DNA of 64,000 nt from positions 310,001 through 374,000 of the forward strand of contig NW_003101668.1 in NCBI RefSeq assembly GCF_000003855.2, written 5' to 3'. A program made the position numbers and the translations under genes. Position 1 is the first letter of the stretch. Every line of letters begins with the position of its first letter. Source of the stretch: Blastomyces gilchristii SLH14081 (taxonomy: Eukaryota; Ascomycota; Eurotiomycetes; Onygenales; Ajellomycetaceae). Below, one piece after another: positions 21,674-35,090 of this stretch. The notes under the pieces are model-generated. The model made no database searches and had not been told where the DNA came from. It saw only the letters and a list, made by a program, of their open reading frames with translations.

Positions 21674-24600
21674 CTGACAATGAATAATCTTCTCATTTAA
21701 CAAGGTATTGAAGCTTGCTGTAATGTATTCACTTATTCAATATTTTCTTCACAAGATATTCAGTATCACTCTCAATCTCAATATTATTCAGCTGAGACAG
21801 CTTCATCTCAGAATATTACTTATAGAGCTTTAAATAGAAAATGTGAAAAACAGAATGAATTGATTTCAATTCTGATAATAATTTTAACTTATATGTCTGC
21901 TTACTTATCACTCTTATTACTGAGAAAGATTCTAGTCACTACTCACTGAGCTTCTTACACAGTCTCATTATCTTGATATTCTTTGCTGAAAGTAGTACTT
22001 AATTCTCTATTAAGAACTTCATTAGAAGATGTTTTTAATTATAGTATTCTATCTACTGCTTCTGAGTACAGTGAATGCTTTTCATCATCTTCTCATGAAT
22101 TTTATTCAAAAGTTTCAATCTCACTTTTACTTCTGACACTGAGAGATACTCTGTTCTCTGTATCTATTTAATATTCTAACTATCTATTTCTCTCTTTGAA
22201 ACATTATCTGTAATGTTACTGAATAACAAAGAATTATATTTATAATAAGTATAGAAAGAAGATATCTTTAAGATTGTATTCTTTGCATTGTTATATATGA
22301 ATTCAGCAGTCAGAAGATGTTTAAGTCAATCATTCTGATAATATGAATAGAACACTTGAAGATGCTGTTCTAGTGTCTGATTCTGACATTCAGTCTGATC
22401 ATCTGTCTGCAGATGAAATGCAGTACTGAGAAGACATCTTATTATAAGATAATAGTAAAAAGCTGATCAGTATTTACTGATGAAGAGAGATTCTCAATCT
22501 ATTATTAATAATTTCAGAGTACTGTGATTATAAATGATGATATCTAAAAATAGATCAGTCAATTCAGAGACTTTAATCTTTTTATAAGTAGAGATATATC
22601 TGATCATCTTTATAAAGTAGTCAACAATGATTAAAATTAAGTCATATTCTTTGACTCTTGTTAACTTTGACAGATCAACTATAAAATTCATTAATAGATT
22701 CTGTTATAAGCTCTTTGAAACAGGCAGTGATATCAACTTACTGTATTACTTATATCACAGAATCTTTGTCTTTTGACAGATATTATAAGTCTTAATATAC
22801 TCTTTGACATCTGCTCAGAGCTTGTCTTAAATATATTTATATTTTAGAAGCTTCTCAGTCTTCTCTAACTCAAAGTACTCTGTATAAGAATTATTATAAT
22901 GAATTCTTAATAACTTCTGATGCACTGTTCTGCTATAAGAGATGAAGACTGAACTATTCAGCAGTAGAAGTTCACATTCTTTTAGTTATCAGTGACTTGA
23001 TTTCTTAGCAGCACTGTCTCACTCAGAGTCTGTCTCTTTCAAGTTTAAATCAGATTCTTTCTTCTTTAACTTCTGAATTTAAGCTGCAGTAAAGATATCT
23101 CTCTTCTGTAACTTATCAATGAATTTTAAAAGTAGTCAGATTAAAAGATTGTAGACTGTTTCATTCTTTGTCAATTCAATAACAGTAAGATATAATATAA
23201 GAAGCTCATAATCTTTAGTATCAGTTCTCTGCAGAGACTCAGGTTTTCTTTCACCTTCTATACTGAGTCATGCAGCTGTCTTATCAGTGTCATTTCTGAG
23301 CTTCAGAAAATCTTAACTCTCTGCAGTCAGCTTCTTCTGCAGTGATGACAGAGATTCTTTTATAGAATTCTTCTCTATATTAATAATATTATAATCAGAC
23401 TGTCTAGATAATGTATCAGTGAGATTAAGCTGATCTGAATAATATCAGATATAGAAATCATACTCTGAAAGCAGCTCTATTCATCTGACTTAATATTCTG
23501 TCAAGCTCTTTATTATCAAGAAGTAATACAGATTTGCATGATTAGTTAGAACTTATACTGAGTACTTACTACTCTGAAGATAATGTCACTAGATCTTAAA
23601 GAATTCAACAATTGCTAACATCTTCTGATCATAAGTATCATATCTTCTCTGTATAAGTGATAACTTCTTGAAGAAGAAGGTTACTAATCTTTATTCACAG
23701 CATCTTATAGACTCTGTGAAAAAGTCTTCTTTCACAGATAATTCATTATCTGTTTTCTCAGAAATAATTATTCTCTGATTCTTTCAACATTGAAAGATCT
23801 TCAGTATTAACTGTGAAAAGATTTCACAGATCTCATTCTCAGATACATCAGTCTCACACTGACTGAGTAAGTCAGAATTAAAGTGATTCAGTATTATAAC
23901 ATCTATAAAAGCTTGTTTCAATTCTGTAAACATCTGCACAGTATCTTGAGTGAGAATAAACAGTTTCATTTTTCTGTCTTTCACACTTCTCTTTAACAGA
24001 TCTGTAAGAGAGACAGTAATCTGTGAATATATATAGATGAATTATCTGTAGAAATTTGTAAATTCTAGAAATATCTGTATCTTATGATATATCTGCAGTG
24101 CTGATCAGTTCTTAATAGCAGAGATCTGACTTCTATTTATTGAAATGCTGTTCATCTCAATAATATAATCTAAGAAATCAATCTTCTATATGTAGAATGA
24201 GTATTTTTCAGTGTTTGTATAGAGTTGATACTGTCTTAAGCAACTCAATACTTCTCAAACATGAGTATCATGTTCTTTCTCTGATTTTGAGAAGATTAGA
24301 ATGTTGTTCAGATATACTATATAAAAGATGTTGACAAGGCCTCACAGTGTCTCATTTATATAGATCTGAAAGATGGCTGAAGTATTACAAAGATCAAAAG
24401 ATAAAACAAGATATTTAAAATTGCTATACTTGATATGAAAAGCTGTTTTTCAAATGTTGTCTTTATTAATCCTGATTCTATGATAGATATTCTATATATC
24501 AATCTTTGAGAACATCTTTGCTTCAGATAATTGATTGATTATCTTGTTAATCAATAGTAATGAATAGTAATTCTTAACTGTCATCTTATTAAGGCCTCTG

Positions 24601-26504
24601 TAGTCTATGTATAGATGTAGTCTATTATTCTTCTTGAGTATAAAGAGTATAGACATCTCTGCTAAACTCTTTGATAAGTGTATTCAGTTCTTTGATTATA
24701 CTTCTTTAAGATATTTACACAGAATATTCAATTTCTTTACAGACAAGTTATAAAGAAGTCTGTATAATATCATTACACTGTCTTTAAGATAAATCTTATA
24801 TTATATCTTGATATCAGGAAACTTCACTGCTTCTCTTTCTGAAAAGACATTCTTATAATCTGTAAAGAGATATTGTGTATATCTATCTTCAATGACAGAT
24901 ACTGCTGTTAATTTTATAGTGAGAGTGATGACTTCTTTACCTGTTCTCAAGTCTCAGTCATCTGCTATATAGTATATTAACTCTATCTTTTTCTCAAGAT
25001 TCTTCTGATGAAACTCTTCAGATTTCTCTATTACTGTCTCTTCATTAGTGAGACAGTATCATTATATCTGAGTGACTCAGTCAATAAGAGAATTGTTTTC
25101 TCTTAACTATAAGAGATTTAGAATAACATTCTCATCTATGATATTAACTGTGTGAAGAAGTAGACTGCTCTTTTTAAAGATTTCTTCTGAGTCTGTAATC
25201 ACACACTTTGCTTGAATTATGTTAAAATAATAACATTTCATTTTATCAGTAAATTTTATATGATCTGACAGATCTATCTTCTTTCAATTCTTTATCAAAG
25301 AAAAGAAATAGAATATGAAGTTAATATCTACTCTGAAGTTGAGTAGACATCTCACTAATATCTTCTTATTCATAGTATACATTGTGATTATAATATAAAC
25401 TCAGAGATATGAGAATTATCAATTCTTTATTTCTTTCTCTTCTTTATCTTTCACAGATATGTTTGTCAGAAGAGAAGTTAACTTTGAGAAGATATCTTCT
25501 CAGTTTCTTCTCTTCTTCAGCTTCTTACAATCACTGATATAGTAATTATCAGCTCTGCAGTTGAAATAGAGATCTTTATTAAATCTTTTTTAATATTTCT
25601 TTACAGTTAGTGAAGAATTAGAATACTTAGAATTCTTCTTTACTTTCTTCATACTGAAGTTATCACAGTACTATTTAGATTCTGTTATTAATTACTTAGA
25701 AGAGATCTTATTAATCTTTTTCTCAGAGAATTGATTATTTAAATAGATTCAGAAAGCTAGATTGATAAGCTTAGTATAATTAATTAATAAACTCTGATAT
25801 TATAATATTATTATTCACATCTTATGAGTCAGCTTTGTAAGATAAAGCTGTGTTTTTAATTGATTTAAATTATCAGTTAATTTCTCTCAATATTCTTCAA
25901 ATCTTGTATTAAAATTGAAAGAATTCTCATTATCTTATTAATGTAATGAGTTGAACTGCTGTATTACTATAAAGCTGCAATTGCAGTGATCTTTAATTTA
26001 GTTCAGTAGAAAGTTCTTAAATTCTTCTCAAGTTATAGTAGTATTGATACACTCAAGCTCTCTTTTCTTGATAACTCAAGTAGTTATAGAGATGCCTTCA
26101 AGAAGGTTAATGATATATATTACTCATATTTTATAAGTATTATACTGGCTCAGATTAAGGTGGAATTTCTGTTCAAGAGTACAGATAAAGCTGTGAAATT
26201 CAGACAATATATTTCTCTTATATTTCAGAGAATCTCTGATCTTAATCTCTCTATCTTTATAATAGATGTAGATGTGTAGAGGCTGCAGTGATAGCAGAGC
26301 AGTTAAAAGACTCATGTTAAAATATACAGTGAGTTCAGAAATCTCAGATTTCTGCTGAGATAGAGATGTATACACTCTAGAGAATGATGTAGTGTTTTTC
26401 TCAGAGAGTGAGATCAGATCAGTCTCAGTGCAGATGTATGAGACTATATCAGTCTGTTAAAGCTCAACTGATTCAAACTTATAATCAGATTAAGTGATTT
26501 GAAT
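21674..26504 (-). pseudogene. B1 gag-pol remnant (minus strand)
   Basis: Colinear with the B2 pol minus its three insertions. The integrase core is in the open stretch 22494-22691. RT/RNase H junction sequence (L-K-Q-A-F, then C-E-T-D near its end) is at 23784-23984. The RT box near 24290-24330 again reads Y-L-N-N. Gag-like sequence is at 26124-26375, near the 5' LTR. This is the right half of B1, separated by B2 from its own 3' region at 389-10574. Confidence 0.86.
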
Positions 26505-27048
26505 TATAATATAACAGAACTGAAGTGATGACTAATCAGTAGTATTATATAGAGATAGTTGTTTGAGAAGCTGTATAAGTGAGCTTGACTATCTTGCTCG
26601 AATAGTAAGCTCATAGACTACAGAATTATTACAAGAATATCACAGATATGATACTTAGTATACTAAGAAGATTGTATGAGATATGCAGTAACTCTTGTAT
26701 ATATTTCAGTAGAAGAAAAATGAATCACTGACTTCTTTGATAAGAAGTTAGTATCTAGTTATTTTATATAGATAATGAGTGAATACTCTTCTCTTATTTC
26801 ATGAGTGAGAATAGCTGAAGTAATATCTCAGCAGTGTCTCATTGCTAAGAAAGAGTAATCTGCTGATCTTATATAGAAGCAGGGTTCTTATATTCATTAA
26901 TCAGATCTTTCTATGATATATCTGAATGATGTCATAAAGTGATTGAAAACCAGTTCAGACAGTCTGTGAGATGAATGAAATTATTCACATGAAAGTGATG
27001 AGCTGTGTGAAACCGCAGTGAGGCCTTGGCGCGGCCAGGGGCGTGATA
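26505..27048 (-). repeat. Right LTR of B1 (5' LTR)
   Basis: 544 bp, the partner of the cut LTR at 1-388. The right end is preserved and CpG-containing (CTTGGCGCGGCCAGGGGCGT). Beyond it the sequence changes to the Helitron remnant, so B1 may have landed in or beside the Helitron. The target duplication cannot be checked because the left flank is outside the window. Confidence 0.88.
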
Positions 27049-30000
27049 TAAATGAGTCTGAACTTTCTCTGCTATCTTAGATATATTAATACTTCATACA
27101 ATTAATAGCAGTCTCTCAAGTCTATAAACAGTCTATTGAAATAGATATATTATCTGAGATTAAGTTTTATCACTGTGAGATTTATAGTTCTGATATATCT
27201 TTATTAACAGTGATCTGTAAAAAGAAAACTATTATTCAAAGAGTTTATTATATTATCAGACATTATAGAGAATATTTCTTATTAACTTTATTTTTAACTC
27301 AATTGAGAAAACAGCTGCAGCTGTTATTTTTAATAATTAATTTATCTCTCAGTTCTGCAGATCTCTCTTCAGTCTTTTATCAATTATCTATATTATTATT
27401 CAACTCATTCTCAAGTTAATCTTATTTCACTTTTACAGATATACTTTCACTGCAGATATCTTTTACATTATTTTTCTTATTCTTAACTTCTTAAAGTTCT
27501 GTTTCTCAGAGCTCTGCAGATCTGTTCATTAATTAACTTAATAGAAGATTAGAAGAGTTAGCAGCTTCTTGATATCTCAGCACTCTATATAATCTGAAAG
27601 CTCAATTGATATATTAAATATAGAAGTTCTTACAATTCTTCAGAAATATAATCAGTTATAGACTACAATTGTTTCAGACTCTCTGATAAACTCTCAGAGT
27701 TCTACTTATCTTACAGATTCAGCTGTTAATTCTGATAATTAACAGTATATACAGAAATTTCATTATATACTTAAAGATTTATAGATGAAGATCTGTAGCT
27801 GTTATTAAATTCACTGATTCAGAATGAATCTTTAAGATAATATTTATACTTATTATTATACTATTGATTTGAGATAACTATTTAATAAGCTATTTTTATT
27901 CTCTCAAGAGAATAATCTTGATCTCAGTGATCTTGATTCAGATCTCTCTGTTCTCAGTCAGATTAAAGAGATGTTAATTTCATATATACATATCTTCATT
28001 AAGATCTATCAAGTCAGAGAATATCAGTATAAGTATAAAAACTATATTATTAACTTTCTTAGAGACACTGATTATATTTATAACACTCTCTCACTTCTTT
28101 CTAAGAATCTTAATATTATTATATTAAAGTCTTTAAATTCAAATACAGATCTCTGCTTATAATATCAGTTTTACTGAGATTTCATGATTTATAAAGAAGC
28201 TGTTACTTAATAACTAATCTATCTCTATAAAAATCATTCTGATTATCAGAATATTGTGATTGATAAAGAGACTTGAAATTAGTTATCTGAAAATGAAGAT
28301 GTCTTTGATCAGATTTCCTTTCACAAGCTTGATAAATAAGAATTAACAGTTATTAAGAATGAGAATTATTTAAATCTTAATAACTCGAATATCTTATCTA
28401 AATACTCTGATATTTCAGATCTTTTAATCTTATAATCTGAAGTTGAGTAACTTCATTATAAACTTGAAATATCATAGTAAGAATAGATTGATTATCTCAC
28501 TCTATCTTTAATTTATAATACATTACTTAGTAAGTTTAATAACACTCACTCACTCTTTTCTTAAGTCTTTTCAATACTTTTCTCACAAGATGAAGCTGAA
28601 TTTATTCTCTCTAGATAAAGAATAATTAGTCTTGCAGATTATACACAGTTTCTTCTTAAATATTATAATAGCTGTTTTACTTATTATAGCTGTTTTTAAT
28701 ATATTCTTTTCAATTCTCTATTTCATAGATAGATTAATAATCAGAGCTGCTTTTTCTACAATTAAACTAATTCTCTTATTAAGAATCTCACTCTAGAGAA
28801 GCTGCAGACTGCTTTTACTGCTAACACTTTATAATCTACTATGATTTTAAATTCACTTACACAGTTTACAGAGAGTCTTTGTAGAATCTGTTCTTTTTAA
28901 AATATAAAATATCATCAGTTATAAGTCTATGTTTGAAATATCAGATCTTCACATCTATTTCTTACTCTCTCAGCTGCAGATTATCACTGAGATAATCTGA
29001 TATATTACTTCTCTGATTATATCATTTAAAAGCACAGCACTGACCTTGAGAGATTGAAGTTTATAAGAGATAGTATTCATAACTATCTCACTATAGTTAT
29101 ATATTACTTTTATCTATGACTTATAATCTTCAAGAAAAAGATTCTAGATCTGAAATTCAAAATTCTAGATCACTGAACTTATTATAAGTGATAAGACTGT
29201 GAATCAGTACACTTATATAGTGTATTTTAATGTAAGAATACACTGAATTCTGAACTTGATATGAATAAAGACTTCTATCAAGTCTTTACTAATTACTGAG
29301 ATCTTATTATTATAGCTGAGAATTCTGAGTCTAATTATACTCAGTCTGAAGATATATAGTCATTTCTTTTCCTCAGTTATTCTGATCAGATGAATATTAT
29401 TGAATATTTATCTACAGTTCTCAACTGTGTTTAATATCATCACTGTAGTGAAAAGTACTGTATTTATAAATATTAAGTTACTGATAATCTATATTACTGA
29501 TTTCACTTTCTGTATAAATACTGAACTGACTATACTATTCTTAAATCTTTAAGTAGTAAATATTATCAGCTGCATCTCTGTTATAATAACTTAATTCTTA
29601 ATAACTATAATAGATTAATTACAGTTAGTTGACTAGTAAATACTGATATTACTCTCTATACTGATAACTGTACTATTCTTGATTATCTATCTAAATATAT
29701 TATCAAGACTGAAACAGACACAGAATTCTATTATCAGATTATTCAATAAGTAATTTCAAGAGTTAGTTTAAGTCACTTACTACTCTCTACAATTGTTAAA
29801 CTTATGAATCAGCTTATTAATAAGTGTGATTGATCTGCTTAAAAGATTTATCATCTTCTTTTAAATCTTTCTTTATAAATGAGTTCTTATAAGTTAATTA
29901 CAGTTGATTATCAGTCTGAATCTCAATATCACTATAGCTATATTCTTAAATCTGATGAATTATAATATAATTCATTCTTTTTAAAAAAATATAAGTAGTG

Positions 30001-32020
30001 ATCAACTGAATTTAAAGATCTTTCATTTTTTAAATTTCTTCAAATCTTTTCTCACAGTTATTAAATTAAGAGATATTCTTATATAAAACTCTGAGTGTTA
30101 ATCTACTTTTCTATTTATCAGTTTAAAACTGATTTAGAAAACTATACTCATATCAAACTTCTTCTTTATCACTCTTTTCATTAAATTGAAGATCTTAAGA
30201 TTATTAATCTCTTTATTTCTTAATTCTCTTTTATAGAGATCTTTAATTATTGCTGTCTTTCTTATAATTACTCAGTTAATGTCTATGATGAAGATATACT
30301 GAAATCAGAATCTGAGTTTGAAGATAATTAGAATAATGAAGAAGAGCTTAATCTCTCTTAAGTATTACTTATCTATCAAAATTCACAGTGTGATAATGAT
30401 GATTTCATTAATACTTAAAACTGTGAACAGCTTGATTATCAGTTCTTAGATTTTAACTATAATTGAAGCTCTCATATTAACACTTATATCAATCTTAATA
30501 CAGAATTTTAAAATAATATAAAGACTGACTTCTCTACAGACACTACTCTTTATAAATATAACTTACTTAAGACTCTAGACTCTGATTAATATCTTCTTTA
30601 TAATACTATTCTCTATTATTATACTGAGATTCTTAATAATAAATCTCTGAATTCTTTACTAATTAATTTAGATAATAAAGATGATACTGATAAAACTTAT
30701 CTGATTATAATTTTATCTACAACTCTTTAAAATCTTACAGAGGCTTAAGATCTCTCAATCTCAATTATTTAAGCTACATCAACTGATGTAGCTGCTTACT
30801 TTATTAATACTTAAATCTTACATGTATTATTTCAGCTTCTTATATATAAGAATATACTATATAAACTGCTTAACTCTTAAAATCTTCAATCTTTACAGAC
30901 TCTTTTTAAGAATGTTCACTATCTATTAATTGATGAAAAATCAATGATTAATTTATAATAACTTTCATGAATTGATCAGATCTGTCATTACATATTCTCT
31001 TATAAGAATACTTATTTTAATAATCTCAGTGTCATTCTCAGTGAAGATTTCTATCAGCTCTTATCTATTTTTCAAATCTCACTCTATTATAATGAGTATA
31101 TTAATTATAAAGAAGACATTCAGAGCTGTCAAATCTACTTAATTTTTAGTAAAATTATTCAACTTACTGTGATTCAATAATAAGTGAGTGAAGATGCTAT
31201 CAGCTGTTAATTTTATAAGATCTTGAAAAATCTTCAGCTTGATCAGTTAACTCTGAGTAATTGAGAATTTCTTTTAAAGCATATGTAGACTCTTATCTCT
31301 TATAAAGTCTCAGTCTTTGAGAATATAATTTATATTTATATTAAAAAGTGCTATATTTATATCTATAATAATAATATCATTTAAAGCTGTAAACAATCTG
31401 TTATTAATATTCAGATTATAAATATTAATATAGATACTTCTTAGTTAGATTCTGATAAGACTGATAATCTTTATCAGAATCTTTTTCTCTTTATCAGCTA
31501 CTAAATTATACTTCTACAGAATATTTGAACAGACTACAGTCTTATTAATAATACTCTTAGAACTCTTTATAATATTGTATAAAGTTCAGATATGAAGAAT
31601 CTCTGTCAAGATTCTTTATTTATACTGCTAATTAATTTTAATAAATATAACAGCTCTGCTTATTTAAAATAAGAGAATCTTAAACTTGTGTCTATCTTTT
31701 ATAGCTGTTATAACTTTTCTTATATTAATCAAGTCTACAGCTGCATGCAGTTCTCTATTACAGTTATATATACTATTATAGTTTATAAATCTCAAGAATT
31801 ATCACTTAATCAGACTATTCTTGATATTTTCAAGACTGAATTTCAGATTAATCTTACATATATTACAGTTTTATAGATTAAAATATATCAATATCTTCTA
31901 TTTAAGTAACTTTTTAATTATTTCAGATTTCACTGATCTGATAGTGAAGTGAGTAGAAGTATACAGATATATAAGATTAATTATATAAGATATTAAAGTT
32001 AATAGATAACTAAGTTATAT
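27049..32020 (+). mobile_element. Helitron remnant with Rep-associated and Pif1-type helicase regions
   Basis: No frame is intact, but the + strand translation through stops follows a fungal Helitron protein. The open stretch 27971-28162 contains V-R-E-Y-Q-Y-K-Y-K-x-Y-I-I-N-F-L, a signature of the region before the Helitron Rep domain. At about 29685-29890 there is D-Y-L-S-K-Y-I-x-K-T-E and S-A-x-K-I-Y-H-L-L-L. A Pif1-like helicase follows at about 30650-31900. Helitrons move by rolling-circle replication. I could not locate the HUH nuclease motif or either terminus, so limits are approximate. Confidence 0.78.
30650..31910 (+). pseudogene. Helitron Pif1-like helicase remnant
   Basis: Walker A region near 30670-30690 reads D-D-T-D-K-T-Y-L, where GxGKT Gly codons have become Asp codons. 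Then comes S-T-D-V-A-A-Y-F-I near 30780. Walker B L-L-I-D-E-K-S-M is at about 30924-30947, and S-V-I-L-S-E-D-F-Y-Q-L-L at 31030. The C-terminal helicase block (A/T-I-I-V-Y-K-S-Q-E-L-S-L near 31775) lies in the open stretch 31688-31876. Motif order and spacing fit Pif1/Helitron helicases. Stops in every frame. Confidence 0.8.
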
Positions 32021-33203
32021 TTCTTTTCTTTTTATAGATCTCTGCTAATCTATATTCTATATAGATTTATTCACTCTTTATTTCATCTTTTTCATAGTTT
32101 ATATTTAATCTATTTATTCACTTATTCTTTATTACTGTAAGTTCTTTATTCTCTATTCTATTATTCTCTTCATCTGTTCTACTTACAGATTCACTGAATT
32201 TAATTATTGAACTTAATAAATTTATTACAGCTGATTCTATTACAATTACTGAATCTGAGAATAAGTAGTTAGTAGTCTATAGAAGATATTAAAATAATTC
32301 AGATATTAATTTATATAACTCAGATTTAATATAATAATATCTTTAATCTGAGAGATCAAGAATCTTCTAAGATCTGTGTTATTAAGATCTGTATTATATT
32401 ATATAATAAGAGATATTGAATTCTTACAGCTATCAATACATATATAAGAAGAAATGAATAAATCTCAGAGTATTTCTTTTCTTTTTAAAGAATTTATCTT
32501 ATCTCTTATCTTTTATCTCTGTCAGCTGTTTTTTTTTTTTTTTTGAAAATTATATTATTTATCTCTATTAATTCATCAGAAGTTTAAAAAATCATTAATA
32601 CTGTTATTATAACTGAAAATAATATCTTAAAACATATTCATTATAAGTGAGATTCTTTAAAATGATGAAAATTATAATTCTGATAGTCAGTATAGTTCTT
32701 AATAATCTTATTCAGTCTGCTGAGTTATTAGCTATTAATCTCATTCTTAGTTCTATATCTATATCTATATCTATCTCTGTCTCTATCTCTGCTGCATCTA
32801 TCAGTTCTAGATTATTAAGTTAACTATTGACTTATTTAACTGAAAGAATATCTGAGAAGCTGTTAAAGAAGCTACAGACTCTCATTAAATTATTCTATAC
32901 TTAGAAGTCAGTCTTATAGAAGAGTTATTAAATTAATATAAAAATTAATATAAATTATAAAGCTCTTCTTTTACAATTTTATAATATTATTTTTACAGTT
33001 CTCTACAGTTACTGTGTTAGAGAAGAAGACTCTTTTATCATCTATATCAGTACTCTAAATCAGTGTTATAAAGCTTGTATCAGTTATTATTATAATAACA
33101 CTGAAAGTTACTACTCTTATTATAGAAGTGAGTTACTTTTTAATATAAAATATATCAATTTCAATACAATTAACTAATAGTTATATATAGTTAATATCAG
33201 TAA
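32021..33203. other. AT-rich repeat remnant between Helitron and element C
   Basis: No recognisable domain. It holds a T run (32529-32544) and a degenerate TATCTA/TCTCTG tract near 32755-32800. It is the left flank of the element C target and should be continuous with 38925 onward, but I could not identify the older repeat. Confidence 0.5.
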
Positions 33204-33304
33204 GAAGATGTCAGGTCACGTGATCTGGCTTACTAATCCTTCCATCATATAACTTCTTACAAAGCTAGCAACCTTTCAATCACAGAAGCTTGACACCTTT
33301 CACA

Positions 33305-33315
33305 GGTTATGAGAC
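33305..33315 (+). promoter_or_regulatory. Primer binding site of element C, half initiator-tRNA type
   Basis: GGTTATGAGAC starts at the first base after the 5' LTR. The anticodon loop of initiator methionine tRNA reads CUCAUAACC, so this is complementary to the middle of that tRNA rather than to its 3' end. Priming by a cleaved initiator tRNA is established for Drosophila copia and yeast Ty5. Its use here is inferred from position and complementarity. Confidence 0.75.
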
Positions 33316-33511
33316 TCATTTTGTGCAAAATCACTGCCAATTCGGGATTTCTTGTCAATATACTCATTATTTAACTACTGCTTCATTTGATACACTCATC
33401 AGGAGTTAAAATCATCTTATTCTATCAGTATTGATGCATTTGAGATCTTGATGATCAATAATACTACTGCTCACTTAAAAAAGAGGCTTGCAGAAAATGC
33501 ATCACATTTGC

Positions 33512-33512
33512 A

Positions 33513-33538
<26 letters not shown>
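33512..33538 (+). repeat. Poly(A) run of 27 bases
   Basis: A pure A tract inside the leader of element C, between the primer site and gag. It is not at an element end, so it is not a retroposon tail. Confidence 0.95.
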
Positions 33539-33543
<5 letters not shown>

Positions 33544-33610
33544 AAAAAGAGAATGATATTGACAAGGATTCAATAAATGAATATCAAGAATTCAATAAAC
33601 AAATATCAAG

Positions 33611-35090
33611 ATGACAGATTCAATACAATCTCGCTCACATACATATTCGCAATCTCATGTTCTTTTCACTGAGTCAGTTGCAATTGATGATGATGATTCT
33701 TCACACTCATACTCTGTCAGTGAACATTCTTCTGAAGCCTTTGAAAGCTTCATTGACAAAACACTCTCTCAATTTGAAGCTGGTTTGAATACAGCTTCTG
33801 ACACAGTCAGGCCGGCTCTCTGATCTACTCAATAGCTTGATGCTGGTTCTCTTGATAAGAATAATGAACACTCAGATGTCTACTGTTCAGATGAGACAAT
33901 ATCAAATTAACAGATGAAGCATCTCAAGATGATACTTGAGATGAACAAAGGGAAGCAAAGAGTTCTAGAACTTGAACTACAACTGGAAAAACTCTGTCAA
34001 CAGAGATTCTCTACAGATTGATCACAGAATGTTAACAATCATTCTGTCATCATATCAACAGTCACATGGAATTCTAATCTCAGTGAAAGATTGGAATTCA
34101 ATCTTTATGAACTGAATAGCCGTGTTGACAAGGCAATCTCTCAATTTAAGAAAGATGTCAAGAATACTGTGAGATTAAACAGTCTAACTGACATATTCAA
34201 TTACATCACATGAAGCATTTTCATGAAATTGAAACTAGTTGATACACAGTGTTAATATATAATAGAGAAACAACAGACTCAGAATCCTCTATAAAGAGAT
34301 GATGAATGAGCATCATTCTGAGACATTAGAAATCAGTGACTCTACACATTCATCTCGAACTTCTTGAATGCAGGTGTCAGATCACATTTCTTCAAATATG
34401 ATGAAAATTGAATTACTTATACTCTATGAAATGTGATTGAATAGAAATACTCTGTTCTTAAAACACAGTTACACTGTGAGACAGTTCTGAAATTTATGTC
34501 TCTTAGTGACACACAGGTTATCAATCTATACACATTCTTCAATAAGTTCTAATTTATTATCATGAAATTGAAGATGTTGAATGCTTCCTCTTCAGATGCA
34601 TGAATATTTGATACCTTCTACTCAGTTCTACTCAACAATTGGAGAAATTATGTTCAGAAGAAGATAGAGGAAATACAGGATTTCAAATTCACAGCTGTGG
34701 TATTGAATGTTAATCTTCTCATAAAGGAAATCTGTTCACAGCTTGATTCTTCAAAAGATAAAAAGAATCTGCAGAATATAGATTCTGCGGCTAACATAGC
34801 TATGACAGCTACAACAGCCACAATAACTATCAACAATAATACATTGAATTCAGCCTGTGAAGGCCGTACTGAACATGATTATAATAGTACTCAAGAGAGC
34901 TTCTGAAATCATCAGAGATTGAGAAATTCATCTACCTGTTCTGAATGTGAGAGATCTCACTTTGACACCTGTTGATTGATCAATTCAGACAGTGCTTCAG
35001 ATAATTGAAGGATAAATAATACTGTGAGAATAAAGGAATTCAAGAAAAAGAAGAAAAAGAATAATAGTGAGAGTAGAACTTAACTATTTA
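33611..35090 (+). pseudogene. Element C gag remnant
   Basis: Starts with an ATG and stays open for 70 codons (33611-33823), Ser/Asp-rich. It continues through stops to a zinc knuckle near 34938-34973 reading C-S-E-C-x3-H-x3-C, so all four ligands survive, with one residue less in each spacer than the usual CX2CX4HX4C. A Lys-rich stretch follows. Role when active: particle protein that binds the element RNA. Confidence 0.75.

Noticed and set aside
1..27048. Tandem array of B elements sharing LTRs, or deletion derivatives lacking pol (LTR 1-2) and lacking the 3' region (LTR 3-4)
   Set aside because: The CTGAC duplication at 10570 and 21674 and the unbroken copy through the same point in B2 are explained by nesting alone; separate deletions would have to end at the same base by chance.
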